Shown here: positions 28,454 through 41,140 of the stretch, one piece after another
How positions within the stretch are numbered: the first letter of the stretch is position 1
How the letters are laid out: every line of letters starts with the position of its first letter
Assembly (NCBI GenBank): GCA_013397695.1
Contig: VYZI01000068.1
Span: 484,878 to 548,877 of the forward strand
Direction of reading: 5' to 3'
DNA length: 64,000 nt
Source: Centropus unirufus
Taxonomy: Eukaryota; Chordata; Aves; Cuculiformes; Centropidae
Program-made: the position numbers and the translations under genes
The notes under the pieces: model-generated
What the model was told of the DNA's origin: nothing
Database searches by the model: none
The model's input: the letters and a program-made list of their open reading frames with translations, nothing else

Positions 28454-28490
28454 GAGGTAATGTCTTAATAATAAGACATGATGTTACCTC
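28454..28490. repeat. Inverted repeat, 14-bp bulged stem
   Basis: GAGGTAATGTCTTA (28454-28467), a 4-nt loop, then TAAGACA and TTACCTC separated by a 5-nt bulge (28479-28483). All 14 arm bases pair. It is too short for a typical microRNA precursor and has no obvious target duplication. Confidence 0.7.
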
Positions 28491-29095
28491 AAGTATCAAT
28501 TGATGGAATCTCAGTAGGCTTAATCTATGCCATTTGAGGACAACTTAAGTGCAGCATAATTGAGAAAGATTTATTATTGAGGATAACCTCTGACTGAAAT
28601 GAACCAACTTCTCACTGTATCACGTGCCCTGAAATTTAAATACATGTCAGTAGCACTACTAAATATAGCTACTGGCATTATTGTTAGCACAAGCAAAGCT
28701 GATATTTATAAAACCAATATCCTCTCTGCTATGGTGTGCTAACAGCCTTTGCCTAATTAGTAACATTTTCAGTTGAGGGAATTTTGATATGATGAATTCC
28801 ATTTTACTTGGTGAGACATTTTGTATGTGATTTAAATTCAGTGTCAGTGTTCCACTTCAGCAATATGCTGTGTTTTCACCTCTTTTTATTTTTAATTTAC
28901 CTTACTCAGTCCTACAGATTTACTTTAAATTATGAAAACACCAATAAAAATCCAGAAGCTCCTAACACCATAGGCTATTTGTGCTGGCTAACGCTGTGTT
29001 ACTGTTCATAGACTGCACAGTGTACCTGGGAGAAACCAAGGGTAGTGGTACTGCTAAGTTTTCTCTAAAAAAAAAAAATAAATGCATATACTTAC

Positions 29096-29135
29096 AATAT
29101 AAATATATAAATATAAATATCAATATATAAATATA
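29096..29135. repeat. 20-bp A/T tandem repeat, two copies
   Basis: Two 20-bp units (29096-29115 and 29116-29135) differ by a single base, and similar A/T-only sequence continues to about 29145. A run of 12 A lies about 25 bp upstream. Confidence 0.8.
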
Positions 29136-30954
29136 AAATATTTGCATATTGCAAATAGGTAATTTTACTCTGTAAAGGGCTCCATTCTGCCTTATACCCA
29201 GATCATTCTACCTTTTTGAGTAGATATTTTTGTGTAGATGTATTGTTCATTATTTATCCCCTATTTCAACAAATATGTTTAAAAGTGTGCAGGACCCATG
29301 GGGCTCACATGGGTCCAGTGAATATGTCATGAACTCCTGTTTAATTTTGCTTTCCATGTCTGCAAGAGTTGTGTGAATTTAAATAAATTTCTGGAGTATT
29401 TTGCAGTTTACCAGAAGAGTGAAAATAAACTCATTTAAAGATAGTCCTCCTAGGAGAGTGACTGGGGAGGAGGTCATGTTGTTTTCTGAGAGTGAAAATA
29501 GTGCTTTTAAAAAAAAAATAAAAATACAGGGGGGAATGAGTGAGTTGGCTGAAAAATCAGTGTGTCATGGTCAGTGAGAGAGTTGCTTATCCTCTGCTTA
29601 ACCTAAACCAGAAAGAGATGAGGCCATGTATTAGTACAGGTTTTCTTCATGCTTCGGTACTCAGCTAGTCATACAGAGGCTGAAGAATTGCTGTAGCATG
29701 GGATGTGAGAGTCCTCAGGGATCGCCACACGAGTAATTGGTCTTTGTGGCCCAGGAGGAGAGGAACTTCAGATAAAAGCTGTGCTGTAAGAAAAACCATG
29801 TCCTGTCAAAATTTAGTGTATTTAGACTGAATTTTATTTTAAGGCCATCACAAATCATGTTATATCAGGGGTGGCCAAAGTTTGCTGAAGAAAACAAAGG
29901 CCTCAGAGGAGAGAAGCTGCTTTTGAATCTCATTGCAAGCTGCAACCAGAAATAACCTCCTCCCAGGGGGACAGTGGCTCCAGTCCGGCTCAGAGCAAAT
30001 CTGCCTTAAAAGCACCAGGAGGACTTGGAGGTTGAGATGTAATATCTCAGCTGTAAGATTTTATTTACAATGTGTAAACCATCTTGTAACACTTGGGTGG
30101 CATTCAATTTGTCCTATCTAAGGCAGGAAAGCTTTGGGGAAGGAGTCACACTGAGGTATTGCAATGGCATCTGCAAGAGTGTTTTGCTACCTCAAGGGCC
30201 AGGACCAGCAGTGCCAGTGTTCTCCAAGCACCATTCCACTGAGCACTCAGATGCCCTCCTCCCCACCCGGCATCTCCACTCCAGCAAGACATACCAGACA
30301 ACGGCATGTGGGTACATTTAAGCCTCCAATCTTGGACTTCAACTCCAAGAGGCAGGATAGGTTTTTTGGAGGGCTGTCTAAGAAGCTGTTGCACCATTTT
30401 TTTTTCAGCTATGAGTTGCATTTGCCTGTTCACATGCACATGCGGCACCACCACCTACAACTGGGGGCAGGTGTAGGGTCACGTCAGTGCAAGGGCACAC
30501 TGGCAAATGGTAACTCAGTTGAGGTTATTGCCCAAGATGATCTGGGGAGTCTTCCTCTTGCCTTGTCTTTGCTCTTAGCTTTCCAGCCTCCTTGAAAAAT
30601 AAATGAATGGTAGTTTTTTTGTTCAACACCATGGCAGGGAACGAGTGCTGGATTCAGGAATGCTGGTAGTAAATCCAGAGGCAATTTGCTTCCTTTGTTT
30701 CTCCATTGTCACAACATTAGTTTTTGTCTGAAACTTGCTTGTTCTGAGATTTGGAGGTTGCTAAATATTGATGATGTCTACACAGATATTTACACAGTTT
30801 CAAAGCCTCCGAGATCCTGACTCCCTGCTCTGGAAAGATTGTCACTGCTTTGAACCTTGCACACGATTTAAGAAATCAAACAAGAGTGAAAGAATCATGG
30901 CAATGAGTCAGTAGACAGAAAGGTGTTTAGATCAAAGAGGACATCTCAGCTTCT

Positions 30955-31000
30955 TTCCTGCCTGTGACCTTGCATAAGCACCTCACTTGTAGATCCTGGC
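30955..31000 (+). repeat. Possible MIR core fragment
   Basis: CCTGTGACCTTGCATAAGCA followed by CCTCACTTG resembles the MIR core (tgtgaccttgggcaag, then ttacttaacct). The match is short and could be chance. Confidence 0.22.
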
Positions 31001-32734
31001 TGTGCGGATTCGTAAATTATTCAAACCAACAAATAAATTAGATACTGTTCATGCCAGAAGTAGGAAACAGGTACAAAAAAAAAAAACCTTAGCTGAGAGA
31101 TTTGTTTTCGATGAGGGAGAATAGGAAGTCAGTAAAATATAAGGTAAAGATAAAATAGTAGCTGTGCAATGCATGGTTTGCATTGTTCTTGGATATTGGG
31201 GGGCCATCTTTCAAAGCCAAAGAGGACTCTCAAAAGCCTTGAAACACCCTTTGAAAATATAGTTCTTTAAAATGTAAAGTTATTTTTGTTCAGGTGTGTG
31301 TTTTTTTAAAAAATTGATAGGCAGAACACTGACCTGACTTCAGCGGTATCAAATTAAGTTAATATATAAAAGTAAACCACATGTAGAATTAAGTCCATGA
31401 GGACTTAAAGGTCAAGATAGAGTGAATCCCTGTTCCTACAGAAGCTGATGTACCATATTCTGTTGAATTTTTCAGCATAGTATTTGATCCCAGGTATTAC
31501 GGATGCCATAGCTTGAGCATCATGTGTTGATTTGAAACAGCAGGACCATTGACACATCTATATGATACATAAGGGACACTGGCCTTAAAGAGAGGAAAAT
31601 TTGGCCATTTTATTATATTGTGTTTTTTTTTTCTGAAAGGTTTTGGTGCTGTTGATCAACAGCTGTTATCTCCCAGTTAAGGTACCAGTCAAAATGGTCA
31701 GTCACAAGTGGCCTGTTCCTTATATTGCCCCTGTGTTCATAGTCTTCATTTTTGAGACTTTCATAGCTTCAATTTGGTTATTTAATATTTGATATTTAAA
31801 AGAAGACACTTGTTAGATGAAACTACATGCTGTGACTTCACTCAACAGCTTAATGCTTTAAAAGAATTAATCCATGAAATATCTTAGATATTGGGAAGAT
31901 TGTCTCTTAGAGTAAATCTGGCTCTTGCAAATTGCATCTGATAATAAAGGGACTTAAAAGATTTGCTAAAACCTCTGATTCAGGGGCTTTCTCACACAGA
32001 ACAAGCAGTGTTTATTTGTTTAGACAGGATACCTGATTAAAGATTTTTAACTTTACAGAAAGTAAGTTCATGTATATTTCCTACGCCAAGTTATGTTCTG
32101 CCAGTGTCCTCTGAAGGTGTGACATTATCTCTGAATCTACAGCATACGTGCATGAATAAATGATCATAAATCTACAATTCTAAAATTGTCAAGAATACCC
32201 CAGAATGAATAGGCTCATCATGCACTGTCAGACTACAATTCTTCTAACTCTTCATACCTGGAAATTGTGCATTGTTGTAGTTGCACACAAACCCACCCAG
32301 AGCATCGATTTGACCACAGCACGGGCCTTACAGTCTCATGGAAATGTAGTAATTTGAGTGCCCATTATTAGGTTACAATCTGGCAGAGCACTTGAGCACT
32401 TAAGGCAACATTTAGTTGTAAGCCCCAATACAAGTCCCATATAAATAAAAACTTTATTTAGGCGGTTATATCTAAGCAAGTGCTAGAGAGCTGAACTTGT
32501 CCTCCCTTGGCAAAGGGCCTTCTGATGGTAAAGAGTACTTACTATTAGTCAACTCAGCTTCAAACAGCCGCATCAGCAGCACGTATTTATTCTCTTGATT
32601 GCCTTTCATTTCTTTGTTGCTGAGCAAAACGAGGAAACCACATGTTATAATACTTCATAGATTGCTGGATCATGTGGTGTTTTACAGGTGGGAAGAGAGC
32701 TAAGGTTTGTCATCTCTGCATTAATATCATCATT

Positions 32735-32830
32735 ATCATTGTTTTTATTATTATGACTCCATGGCATTATTTTGCAAATGGGAAATTAAAGGGCCAAGAA
32801 GATTAGGTTTGGGATTCACCTTCTCTAATT
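32735..32830 (-). repeat. Possible MIR/L2-like remnant
   Basis: An ATTATTATT-rich lead-in is followed by ATTTTGCAAATGGGAAATTA and AGGGCCAAGAAGATTA. This parallels the reverse MIR/L2 order (attattattcccattttacagatgaggaaactgaggcacag). Divergence is high. Confidence 0.33.
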
Positions 32831-35800
32831 AGTTTCTTCAAAGTTAGACTTCCTCAGCTTGCAGTGCTCACCATAAGCCCATTTATTCCTAGAAGAGAGG
32901 CTCTGCAGATGTCTCTTATTCTCTGCTGCTTATAAAAGATTGTGGAGGCAATGGTTCAAATTCAGGTAGCCATTTTTTTTAGGGCAGATTAATCCCATTT
33001 TTGTTGACTTAATGGTGGTCAAGAAAGCAACGGTGGCAAATATGAAAACTCAATACGAGTTTGGTTCTTTTCCCATCTTTTAGATTTATGCTTCACTGGT
33101 CACAGGATTTCAGGGTATTTCATATCTGGACCCTGACTTAATCTCATTTTTCAAAATTCCTTGTTACATTGTTTTAAAGACCAGTACTTTAAAAATAGCC
33201 AAGTTCAGATATTTTGTAAGCCTCTGAAGATAAATGCTGTTGTAGAATCTTGCACTGTTTGGGCATGTCCACTCCGGATGACTCTGGATGTAGCAATATC
33301 TAATATTGCTTAGTATGGAATCCCATCATGTCACTACCTATAGAAGCAACATCATGACCATCTCTCCTAACTCTTGGGTCCTGTCAGGGCATATTTGTTT
33401 TATATCAGGCACCACTTTTTCTTTATACCAATGTGGGCTGAAGAGAGGGGCATATCAATGGAAGTAAACATTTTTCTTCCTTTTTCATTTCTGTCTTTCT
33501 CTTTTCTTCTTCTCCTGCTTCCAGGATCACAGGGGATGCACCTTTTAGACATAATATGATGGTAAGAGTGATGAAATTCTCTATGCCTTTTTCTCAGATG
33601 ATCCTGAGATGTGGAACAAGTGGAGGGGAAATGCTGGCTGGCCACTGACCCATGCAGGGGCAAAAACAGCAATGAAGCAGTTACAGATGCATGGGGCAAG
33701 ATAAGATCCAGCATTCTCAGCTCAACCTCACTCTAAGCATTGCTGCAATTCCCACCAACGACATTATAGGTCACATTTGTATTTTATGGTATCACTTCAC
33801 ATGTTGTTGTTCTAGTCAGAGACTTTGATGATTGTGCACAAGTGAAATAAAACATGTAGCTTCTTGGCAGTATTGATTACCAAAAATAAAAGCCAGTCAG
33901 TGACCCATGGCTACACATTTTTTCCTTCACTGCAATGTGCCACACTGGGCTGTGGTCTCAGTTCTCAGAGGAGATTTTCTTGCCAGAGCACAAAAAAGGA
34001 GCCCTGCATAAACCAGCAAAGCTGGGTCAGGCTGATAATTTCCTGGATCAGTGGATCACAGAGATTGAACAGATGAATGGGTTTTTTTGTTTTTTCTATA
34101 GAAAGGATTTTCTTTTAACTGTAATGTATATATCAGGCAATACATGTAGATATCCATTCATTAAACGACTCCTGTTTTATTCACAATACTGTGAATCTAC
34201 AGTGTATCTAGTAACTAAAGAAGCATTTTCAGCTTACTTGCAGGACTCTCCTGCTCCATCAAATGTGGAATTCAACTTCACTGACAGTTTACTGCCTAGC
34301 ATTTTTGTCATGTTTAGAAGATTACCTAGCCCAAAGTTTCATCTAAATTTTCCCCAATGTTATCAATAATTAGCTTAGCAGAATTACAGATTGACAGAAG
34401 AAAGTAGTCAAAACAGGAGTGACAGCCCTGCAGAAAAACAAAGAATCCGGTGTTTATTCCCAAGTCGTGCTCCACCTCATGTAAACGAAGATCTCAAGTC
34501 TTTTCGTAGGCTCGATTTGGGTTTTGGAAGGTGAAATCTTATAGAACGTAAGCATAGATTTTACTTTGCCTTGACGCCACGTTGTCAGGATAGGGGCTGA
34601 CCTCTAGTGGCAAGAGAAGTGTATTGCTAATAGATCCCTCCGGGTTCAGCTGAGAACCAGGCGGCTGCCAAAGGTATAGTTTGCATCGCTATTGAAAAAT
34701 GAAAATCAATAAATGTAATGGAAAATTTATTAAAAAGGCATGCGAGGTCGATCATGAATTCATTTGCCTTTACAAACAATTTTTCTCGGATGCAGAGGCA
34801 TACAATAAAATTGATTTCAGAGTCAAGTGCTGCTGAACACCGATGTTTACAAGTCAATAAGAAACTTGGGGCCTGCAAGAAATACATTTTTTCACAATGG
34901 GATCCGTGTATCCAGGTGGTCTGTGTAGTTCTTCTCAGGCTGGCTGGTTCTCAAGCTATTTCCAGTGCAAAGGTCCGTTTATCTTCCCTGTACCTGAACT
35001 CTGCACAGAAAGGGCACAGTGAGGATGGTGAATGATGCATCCCTTAGACTCAAAAAAAAGCCATGACACACATAGACCTTCATACCAAGAGAGGCTGAGG
35101 AAAAAAAGAAAGTCGGGGGAGACCGCTCATCTTCTATCAAAAGGCTTTCCTGGTCATTAAGGCTTGGTCTTTATGTTGGACTCACTCCAGCTGATTGGGA
35201 GCCAAGTGTCTTCTCTAGCAGAAGAGAAGAAACATTGTATGGGGATCAAAATGTAAGGAGGAGCTGACTGTCAGTCAAATACTTCTGTACCATGCGTGCA
35301 CTGACTACACACTTTGGCCAAGATCACTGGAAATGCCTAGAGGTAGTTTATCTACTTATTTAGGATACTGCTCAAGGATTTGCTTTCCAAAGCTGTCATT
35401 ACTTTCTGAGGAGCCCGCCCCATCATGTGCTCCAGACTGAGCAATCTGAGTAACCTCGATGTCAGAAAAATACATCCACTGCTGAAAGCTGGGAATTGGG
35501 AAGGCGGGGAAGCGGCAGGGCCAGGAAAAGGCAAGCTCTGGGGATGGGTGTCAGCAGTGGGCAGAGTGGCAGACAAAGAAGCACCAGTTACGCACCTGAC
35601 AGTCAGGGCAGAGTGTGGTGGCACCACCAGCAGAATTGCCTGGGCAGGCTTGCGCAGTGGCTACCAGCCTGCATCCACTTCAGCAATCTTCTGCTGAGCC
35701 CAGTCATGTGTGTTTGCCTTGTCGGAGGCAGGATGGTTGTACACTGAAATGGCAAGATCTTCAGAAATGCAAAAAGGTAGATGAAGAGCAAAAAAAATAG

Positions 35801-36604
35801 GAGAGGCTAAAGTGTGGCACTGCTAAGGTGTGTGCCCAAAGGTTACAAAGGCATAAGCAAAGACTTAAGAAGTCTGTATAGAGGAGAAAGCCACTGACAG
35901 CTACTTTGCGTGCAGAAAGACCTATGATCTCAGAAGCCCCCATACCACCATGCTTTTGAGGGTGGAAAAGCCATGAGAGGAGGGTTTTGTTTCTGTCTCT
36001 TTTTCCTCAGTGTCTGCTTCTGATCATCAGTAAAAACAGAAAAGAGGGTTATCTGCATGTATTGTCTGACAATAGGGATGATGTTTTTTTCTTAAGTGAC
36101 CTTCCCAAAGCCAGGGCTTGATGTTCTAAAAAGATTCAATTACCTATTATTGCCCTGCACCCTTATTGCAGTGGCGAGAAAAGAGCACAACCAGGTTCAG
36201 CCTCATTGTGCCAATGGCTGTACAAACTCAAGAGCTCTCACAGTTAAGCTCTGTTTCTTACTGAGGCGTGGGCTACCTTTGACACCTCCTATTTCTAACT
36301 ACGACATAGATATATCTACACGCAGTTTTCAATTGCCATTGTTGTTGCTACTAGATATTGGATATTTTTGTCATTGGGACTATTTTCCATCTTTGCTTCA
36401 TGTTGTGATTCTGAATTGTTTCAAACATCTTATGAGCCCTGCTGGAGGAGACCTTTCATAAATGCTTTAAAGACCTTATATGGAATGCTGCATTTTCAAA
36501 ACTGCTTTATGTACAAGCAGTTAAATATTTACAAGAATCTAAGCTATAAATAAAGAAAACTTTTATCTTGAAATCTAGTAGCAGTTGTCAGATGCCATGT
36601 TTGC

Positions 36605-36772
36605 ATGAAATATAGTTGGATAGTAGTTGTTCATATAATTACAGTTGGACTTGATGTAATTGTGGTTGGCCTTGATATAAGTACAGTTGGACTTGATATA
36701 AGTATGGTTGGACTCGATGATCTCAGAGGTCTTTTCCAACCTAGTGTTTCTATGATTCTATGATTCTATGAT
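36605..36772 (+). mobile_element. CR1 3' end with tandem expansion
   Basis: The right part (36703-36770) is a standard CR1 3' terminus on the + strand: GGTTGGACTCGATGATCTCA, AGGTCTTTTCCAACC, then three ATTCTATG-type tail units. Left of it the GTTGGACTTGAT segment is repeated with a 21-bp period (units at 36640, 36661, 36682 and 36703). Unit four runs into the normal CR1 end, and a degenerate unit may lie at 36611-36639. Confidence 0.85.
36640..36723 (+). repeat. 21-bp tandem repeat derived from CR1 3' end
   Basis: Four head-to-tail 21-bp units share the core GTTGG(A/C)CTTGAT. Units one to three end in TGTAAT, TATAAG and TATAAG. Unit four keeps the usual CR1 GATGATCT. The array probably arose by slippage or unequal exchange after CR1 insertion. 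Confidence 0.85.
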
Positions 36773-39729
36773 GATCGGTGACATAGTGTCTTATCTGATC
36801 TGGACCGTGAGAATTACAGTGTCTGTGAACCAGCAAGCCTCTGCCTTTGTGGTTGCTTGGCTAAGCCACGGCCATGTGCACTCCATGGTAACCAGATTGT
36901 GACTCTATCCCTTGTCAGTTTATAAGGGTTCTCATGGGCTCATCCACCTCCTGGAGTGACCCAGTAACACTTTGTGCTGTAGATGCCCACCTACTGCCAT
37001 CCAGGCCGTGCCCAGTAGGAATATTAGCTTGCTCTGCTGTAAACCCACTGGTGATTTCCCCAATATCAGGGACCCAAATGCCACACTTGGCACTTTGGAA
37101 GAGCCCAGGAAGGAGAATCTGTCAATAGATTTTCCCCATCCTCTAACAGACTGTTTTCTGCTTCAGGGTGGTAAATGGAAAGCATGACTTTCCATCAGTT
37201 CTTTGTATACAAATCTGTGTTTGCTTATGTGTAATGTGGGATGTTGGGTGGTCCTGGTTTTGTGGAGCAAGTCCCTTGGGACTCCAGGCCTTGAGGCTCA
37301 AGTAATGCAAGTATGAGACTCATCTATTTACCTTCTGAAAAACAGTCAGGCTCTCAGAAGTAATTGTTGCACCACATAAAGAGTCTACCAACAACTTTGA
37401 CACATTCAGTGGAAGTTGATTTCAATTCGTAATCATATTGAAGGCAGTCATAAGTCTTTAAATTAATAAGACATATTTAGAATAGCCTGAAAGCACTCCC
37501 CCTACAGTAATCCACTCAGAGTCTTATCCTTTGAGGAATTCATGTAACAATTAATTTAATAATATACTTCTTTAAAATACTTCTTTCAGGAACAAAAGTA
37601 TGACAGATTAACTTACTGTCTAACCTCATCATTTAGAACTGTACTCCTGCAGGATCTGCATGGCATTAGAGAGGCTTCCTACAGTTCACCAGTTGGAAAG
37701 CCCAGACCCAGACTTACTTTCCAGTATTATTGCAGTCATTTTGACAGACACAGAAAGGGGATTTTTCTTCTCCCCTTGTGTCCCTAAAGCCATCCTTCTT
37801 GTTCCAGGAGATGATCCATTTTTAAATGTTAACATAATGCACTAAATGTTTGGATTTTCTCAGTCTATTTTTTTTTTTTTCATGTTTTCCCATGGAAAGA
37901 AAATTTGTGGAATCCAGTGGTGTTAGTCCTGAATTAATAAACCTCAGTTTCTCCATCTCTCCTGCATTTTTAACTTTTCTGAGAGCAGAACCCACTCCAG
38001 ATCCTATAAGTTTCATGAGAATTAGTAGCTTGCTAAATGTCAGTGATCCAAATTAGTACTTGCCACCAAGAAAATTCATATATTTGTGAGCTCAGTGGTT
38101 TGGGACCTGTTTGGCCTGCTGATGCAAAACCTGTGAAAACACCAGAGCCTGCATAGTAGTTAAAAGCTGTGGAAGAGCAATGAAGGGCTTCTGCGGTATT
38201 TATGAAGTCTTTTCAGGAGGGGCACACTGAGACTGCAAGTACGAGGATCTAAGGGTATCATGGCAGGAGCTCACACTGTACCTGATGGAGATCTTGGAGC
38301 CTTGTGGCAGGAATAACTGGTACTTGGGTGTACTATCATCATGGCAGCGATGTATAAAGCACACAGATTCAAAGGAGACTGGACTTCATTAATCTTTCTA
38401 TTCATGAAACAACTTGTTGGAAAAACAAATACATGGGTAGAAGCTGATACTGACAATGTTAAGTGGAATTGATCTTCCAGTTCACCCAAAGAGCAAAAAC
38501 TTTGATTTGTTGCAATTCTCTGCATTCTGCTGACAAGAACCAGTGAAAAAAATCACGAAGGACACCCCCCATATTAATCTAATTTAGAGTTTTTTTCAAC
38601 AGCATCTCTTACTTTTCCAAACTCACAAGAATCCTTTGTTAAATCTTTTTTTTATTTATTTTTTTTTACCCTCAATACCATGTAATACAGAAAGGATAAA
38701 AACCTTGACAAGGGTGTAACAGATAAAATTTCATTATGAATTTTGAACAAAATCACAGACCTTGCAGAGAAACTAGCAATAGGTATGTTGTCTAATTTGA
38801 TAAAGTTGACATGTTTTTCAAGTTTTCCATTGTCTTGTCATTGTAAGAACAAGAAAACAAGATGCAAAGCAAACTCCAAAGGAAGTTCATGAAACTGTGC
38901 CATGTAATTCCAGAAGAAAAAATCTGTTAACACTTATAAAAGTTGAACCTATTTGTTTTTCCCAGCTGTCCAGACAAACCATCGTATATATTTGAGTTTA
39001 GGAGTTTAGGATTCGGGTGGAGTGGATCTTAATTTCTAATTATGGCTTAGGAGCCATATGGTCTAAAATAGAAAATATTATCTCCGTGTGTGTCCCACAG
39101 GGCCAGTACTGTTTCTTTCTCCCTTCTTGGCAACTCCCAGTAATTAAAAAAAAATATCTGGAGTTGTGTTGCTGACCACCAAGTATTGGATATCTTTAAA
39201 TATTTGTTAAAAGCATTATATTAGAAACAGAATGTCTGAAATTGATATGGTGATCCATGCAGTGTATCCTATCAGTTCATTCTTCATCTTGGGTTGGGCG
39301 GGTGCTTGATGAATTCAGGTCACACTGAGGCAGTTGGCAGTGCCCAACAAGGCTGTTAGTTTGACGGTGTGCTGCCCACAACTTTTGTTAGAATCAACTA
39401 TTGGAAGCATGTTGGGTCATTAAACTAGGATTGTTAGAACATAAACTAGGGACATCTCCATTTGAGAGAGGTTTAAACAACAACAGGGCATTAATAGATA
39501 CAACCTCTTGTTCACTGCTCCTTGGAGTCCAGTCTTTTTCTGGCTTGGTCCAGCTGTTTTTGATGACTCAAAAACAGCCCCTCTGCCAGTCTCCCAAGGT
39601 CTCCAAGGACAGGTTGTCACTCTTCTTTCCTTTCCTTTCCATAGAAGGGACTCTCCTCTCACACAAGGATTGCTTCCCCCTCTCCCAGGTCAGCGGTAGC
39701 CACTTTATTTGCTACCCAAACCACACTTA

Positions 39730-39747
39730 CTTTTCACGCGTGAAAAG
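39730..39747. repeat. Perfect 18-bp palindrome centred on ACGCGT
   Basis: CTTTTCACGCGTGAAAAG equals its own reverse complement, and the flanking bases do not pair. It holds two CpGs in a CpG-poor region. Confidence 0.9.
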
Positions 39748-40999
39748 CAAAATAACCTGGAACAGATAAAGCAGATGCTGTCCATCACAGGGAGTATGAG
39801 AAGTATGGCCAAAGGTTGGTCCTTCTTTTCCTCCCTGTTCCATTATTGTTTCACTGTCCATTAACTCAGAGAAGACTAAGACCATGTAGGGAAGGACATT
39901 AGATACAGTGGCTTCTCGCTGTGTGCTGTGAGACATCAGTATTCAGGCACAGTTTGGTCTGAAACCAACACTGCCAAGAAAATCTGTCCTTCGGCAGCAG
40001 CCTGGGCTGCTGGTAGTGAGTAACAGCCCATCTCATATTTGGAAAGGGGTAGTTTCTTGTGCTGTAAGACTATAATCAAAATCCATTTAACCTGCAAAAT
40101 TTCTAAGAGGATATGACCTCAGACTACTTTTTCTATTTAAAGAAGAGAGGAGAGGGTGAACTCCCCAATTAGAAGTATTGGCAGACCCATAGCCCAGATT
40201 CAGCTCAGCCCTGGCAGGGAAGGGCATTCTTCCTAACTTTCACACCCAACCATTTGCAAGAAACCACTCTGCCGCAGTAACATGTGAATGCTTGTGCTTA
40301 CCATATCGGAGGTCATTTGTATGTCAAGTGTCTGCTTTTTGTATTGTGAAAAATTTCCTGTGTGTAGTGTAAATACCCCCACCCACTGGGAACCCATTAG
40401 CAGCTTCACTTTTAGGCAAACAGCATGGGGTTTAGGAAACATGGATCAGAAAACAAGGATTTCATCGCTTGAGTTCTGGATGGATTACTCAAAAGAAATG
40501 CAGCTTTCACTGTTGCACTGCCAGGGGTCAAATTCCACCTGAAAATCTACTTTGCAGTTCCCACATTCTCTCTCTTAAGATCTTTCTCCTAAATTAGTAC
40601 TGGAATAAGCTTGGAGCTGCTTACTGTTAGTGTGAGTATAACTTGCTAGGTGCTTTGCTCTGAAAATTCTTAAAAGACCCCAGTAGCATTTTATAAATAT
40701 TTTAAAGGGCAATTTATTCTCTTCATATTTACACCCATGAATTACTCATTACTTAGCACATCTTTCCTCCTGCAGGCAAACAACAGTGATTGCCACAGTG
40801 TTTTCAAATGAAAGCTGTCAAGATAAAGGTGGGTTTCATTAATGAACGACTCCTGCGATGCCGCACTGCAGGCACTAGCAGCTTGATTGGAGGTGGCCTT
40901 TAAGAAAGATTTCTCCCATTTACCAGAATTGTATCAACACAAATTAAAGCAGATAAGCCTCACCTCATCTACAGACAGAATTTTTTCATGACAGTATCT

Positions 41000-41140
41000 A
41001 ATATTTATCTAATACCTTTCATCCCAAGCAATTTACAATTAATTCATCTTCATAGCTATCTTGATAAAACAAAAGCATTGTCAAAATGATAGTGAGGAAG
41101 CTAGGCTTCATGCCCAGGATTTGTCTCTGACACAAACTAC
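41000..41140 (-). repeat. Possible MIR/L2-like remnant
   Basis: Blocks occur in reverse-MIR order: ATTTATCTAATACC, CAATTTACAATTAATTCATC, ATGATAGTGAGGAAGCT and then CCCAGGATTTG. Each resembles the corresponding MIR segment at low identity. The ordered series is more persuasive than any one block. Confidence 0.4.

Larger units (their letters stand above)
26486..36604. other. Unassigned intronic sequence
   Basis: About 10 kb without a recognised exon. It contains a hairpin at 28454-28490, an A/T tandem repeat at 29096-29135, a possible hAT-like end at 29866 and faint MIR-like remnants at 30955-31000 and 32735-32830. The 143-codon (30164-30595, +) and 144-codon (33935-34369, +) frames match no family I know and lack splice or codon-usage support. 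A GC-richer patch lies at 35400-35750. Confidence 0.5.

Noticed and set aside
28454..28490. microRNA precursor
   Set aside because: The total length of 37 nt is too short for a normal precursor stem.
30164..30595. 143-codon + strand open frame
   Set aside because: It has no recognisable domain, a low-complexity composition and an overlapping open frame on the other strand, with no splice context.
33935..34369. 144-codon + strand open frame
   Set aside because: It has no homology I recognise, contains a T-run-encoded Phe stretch and looks like chance in intron.
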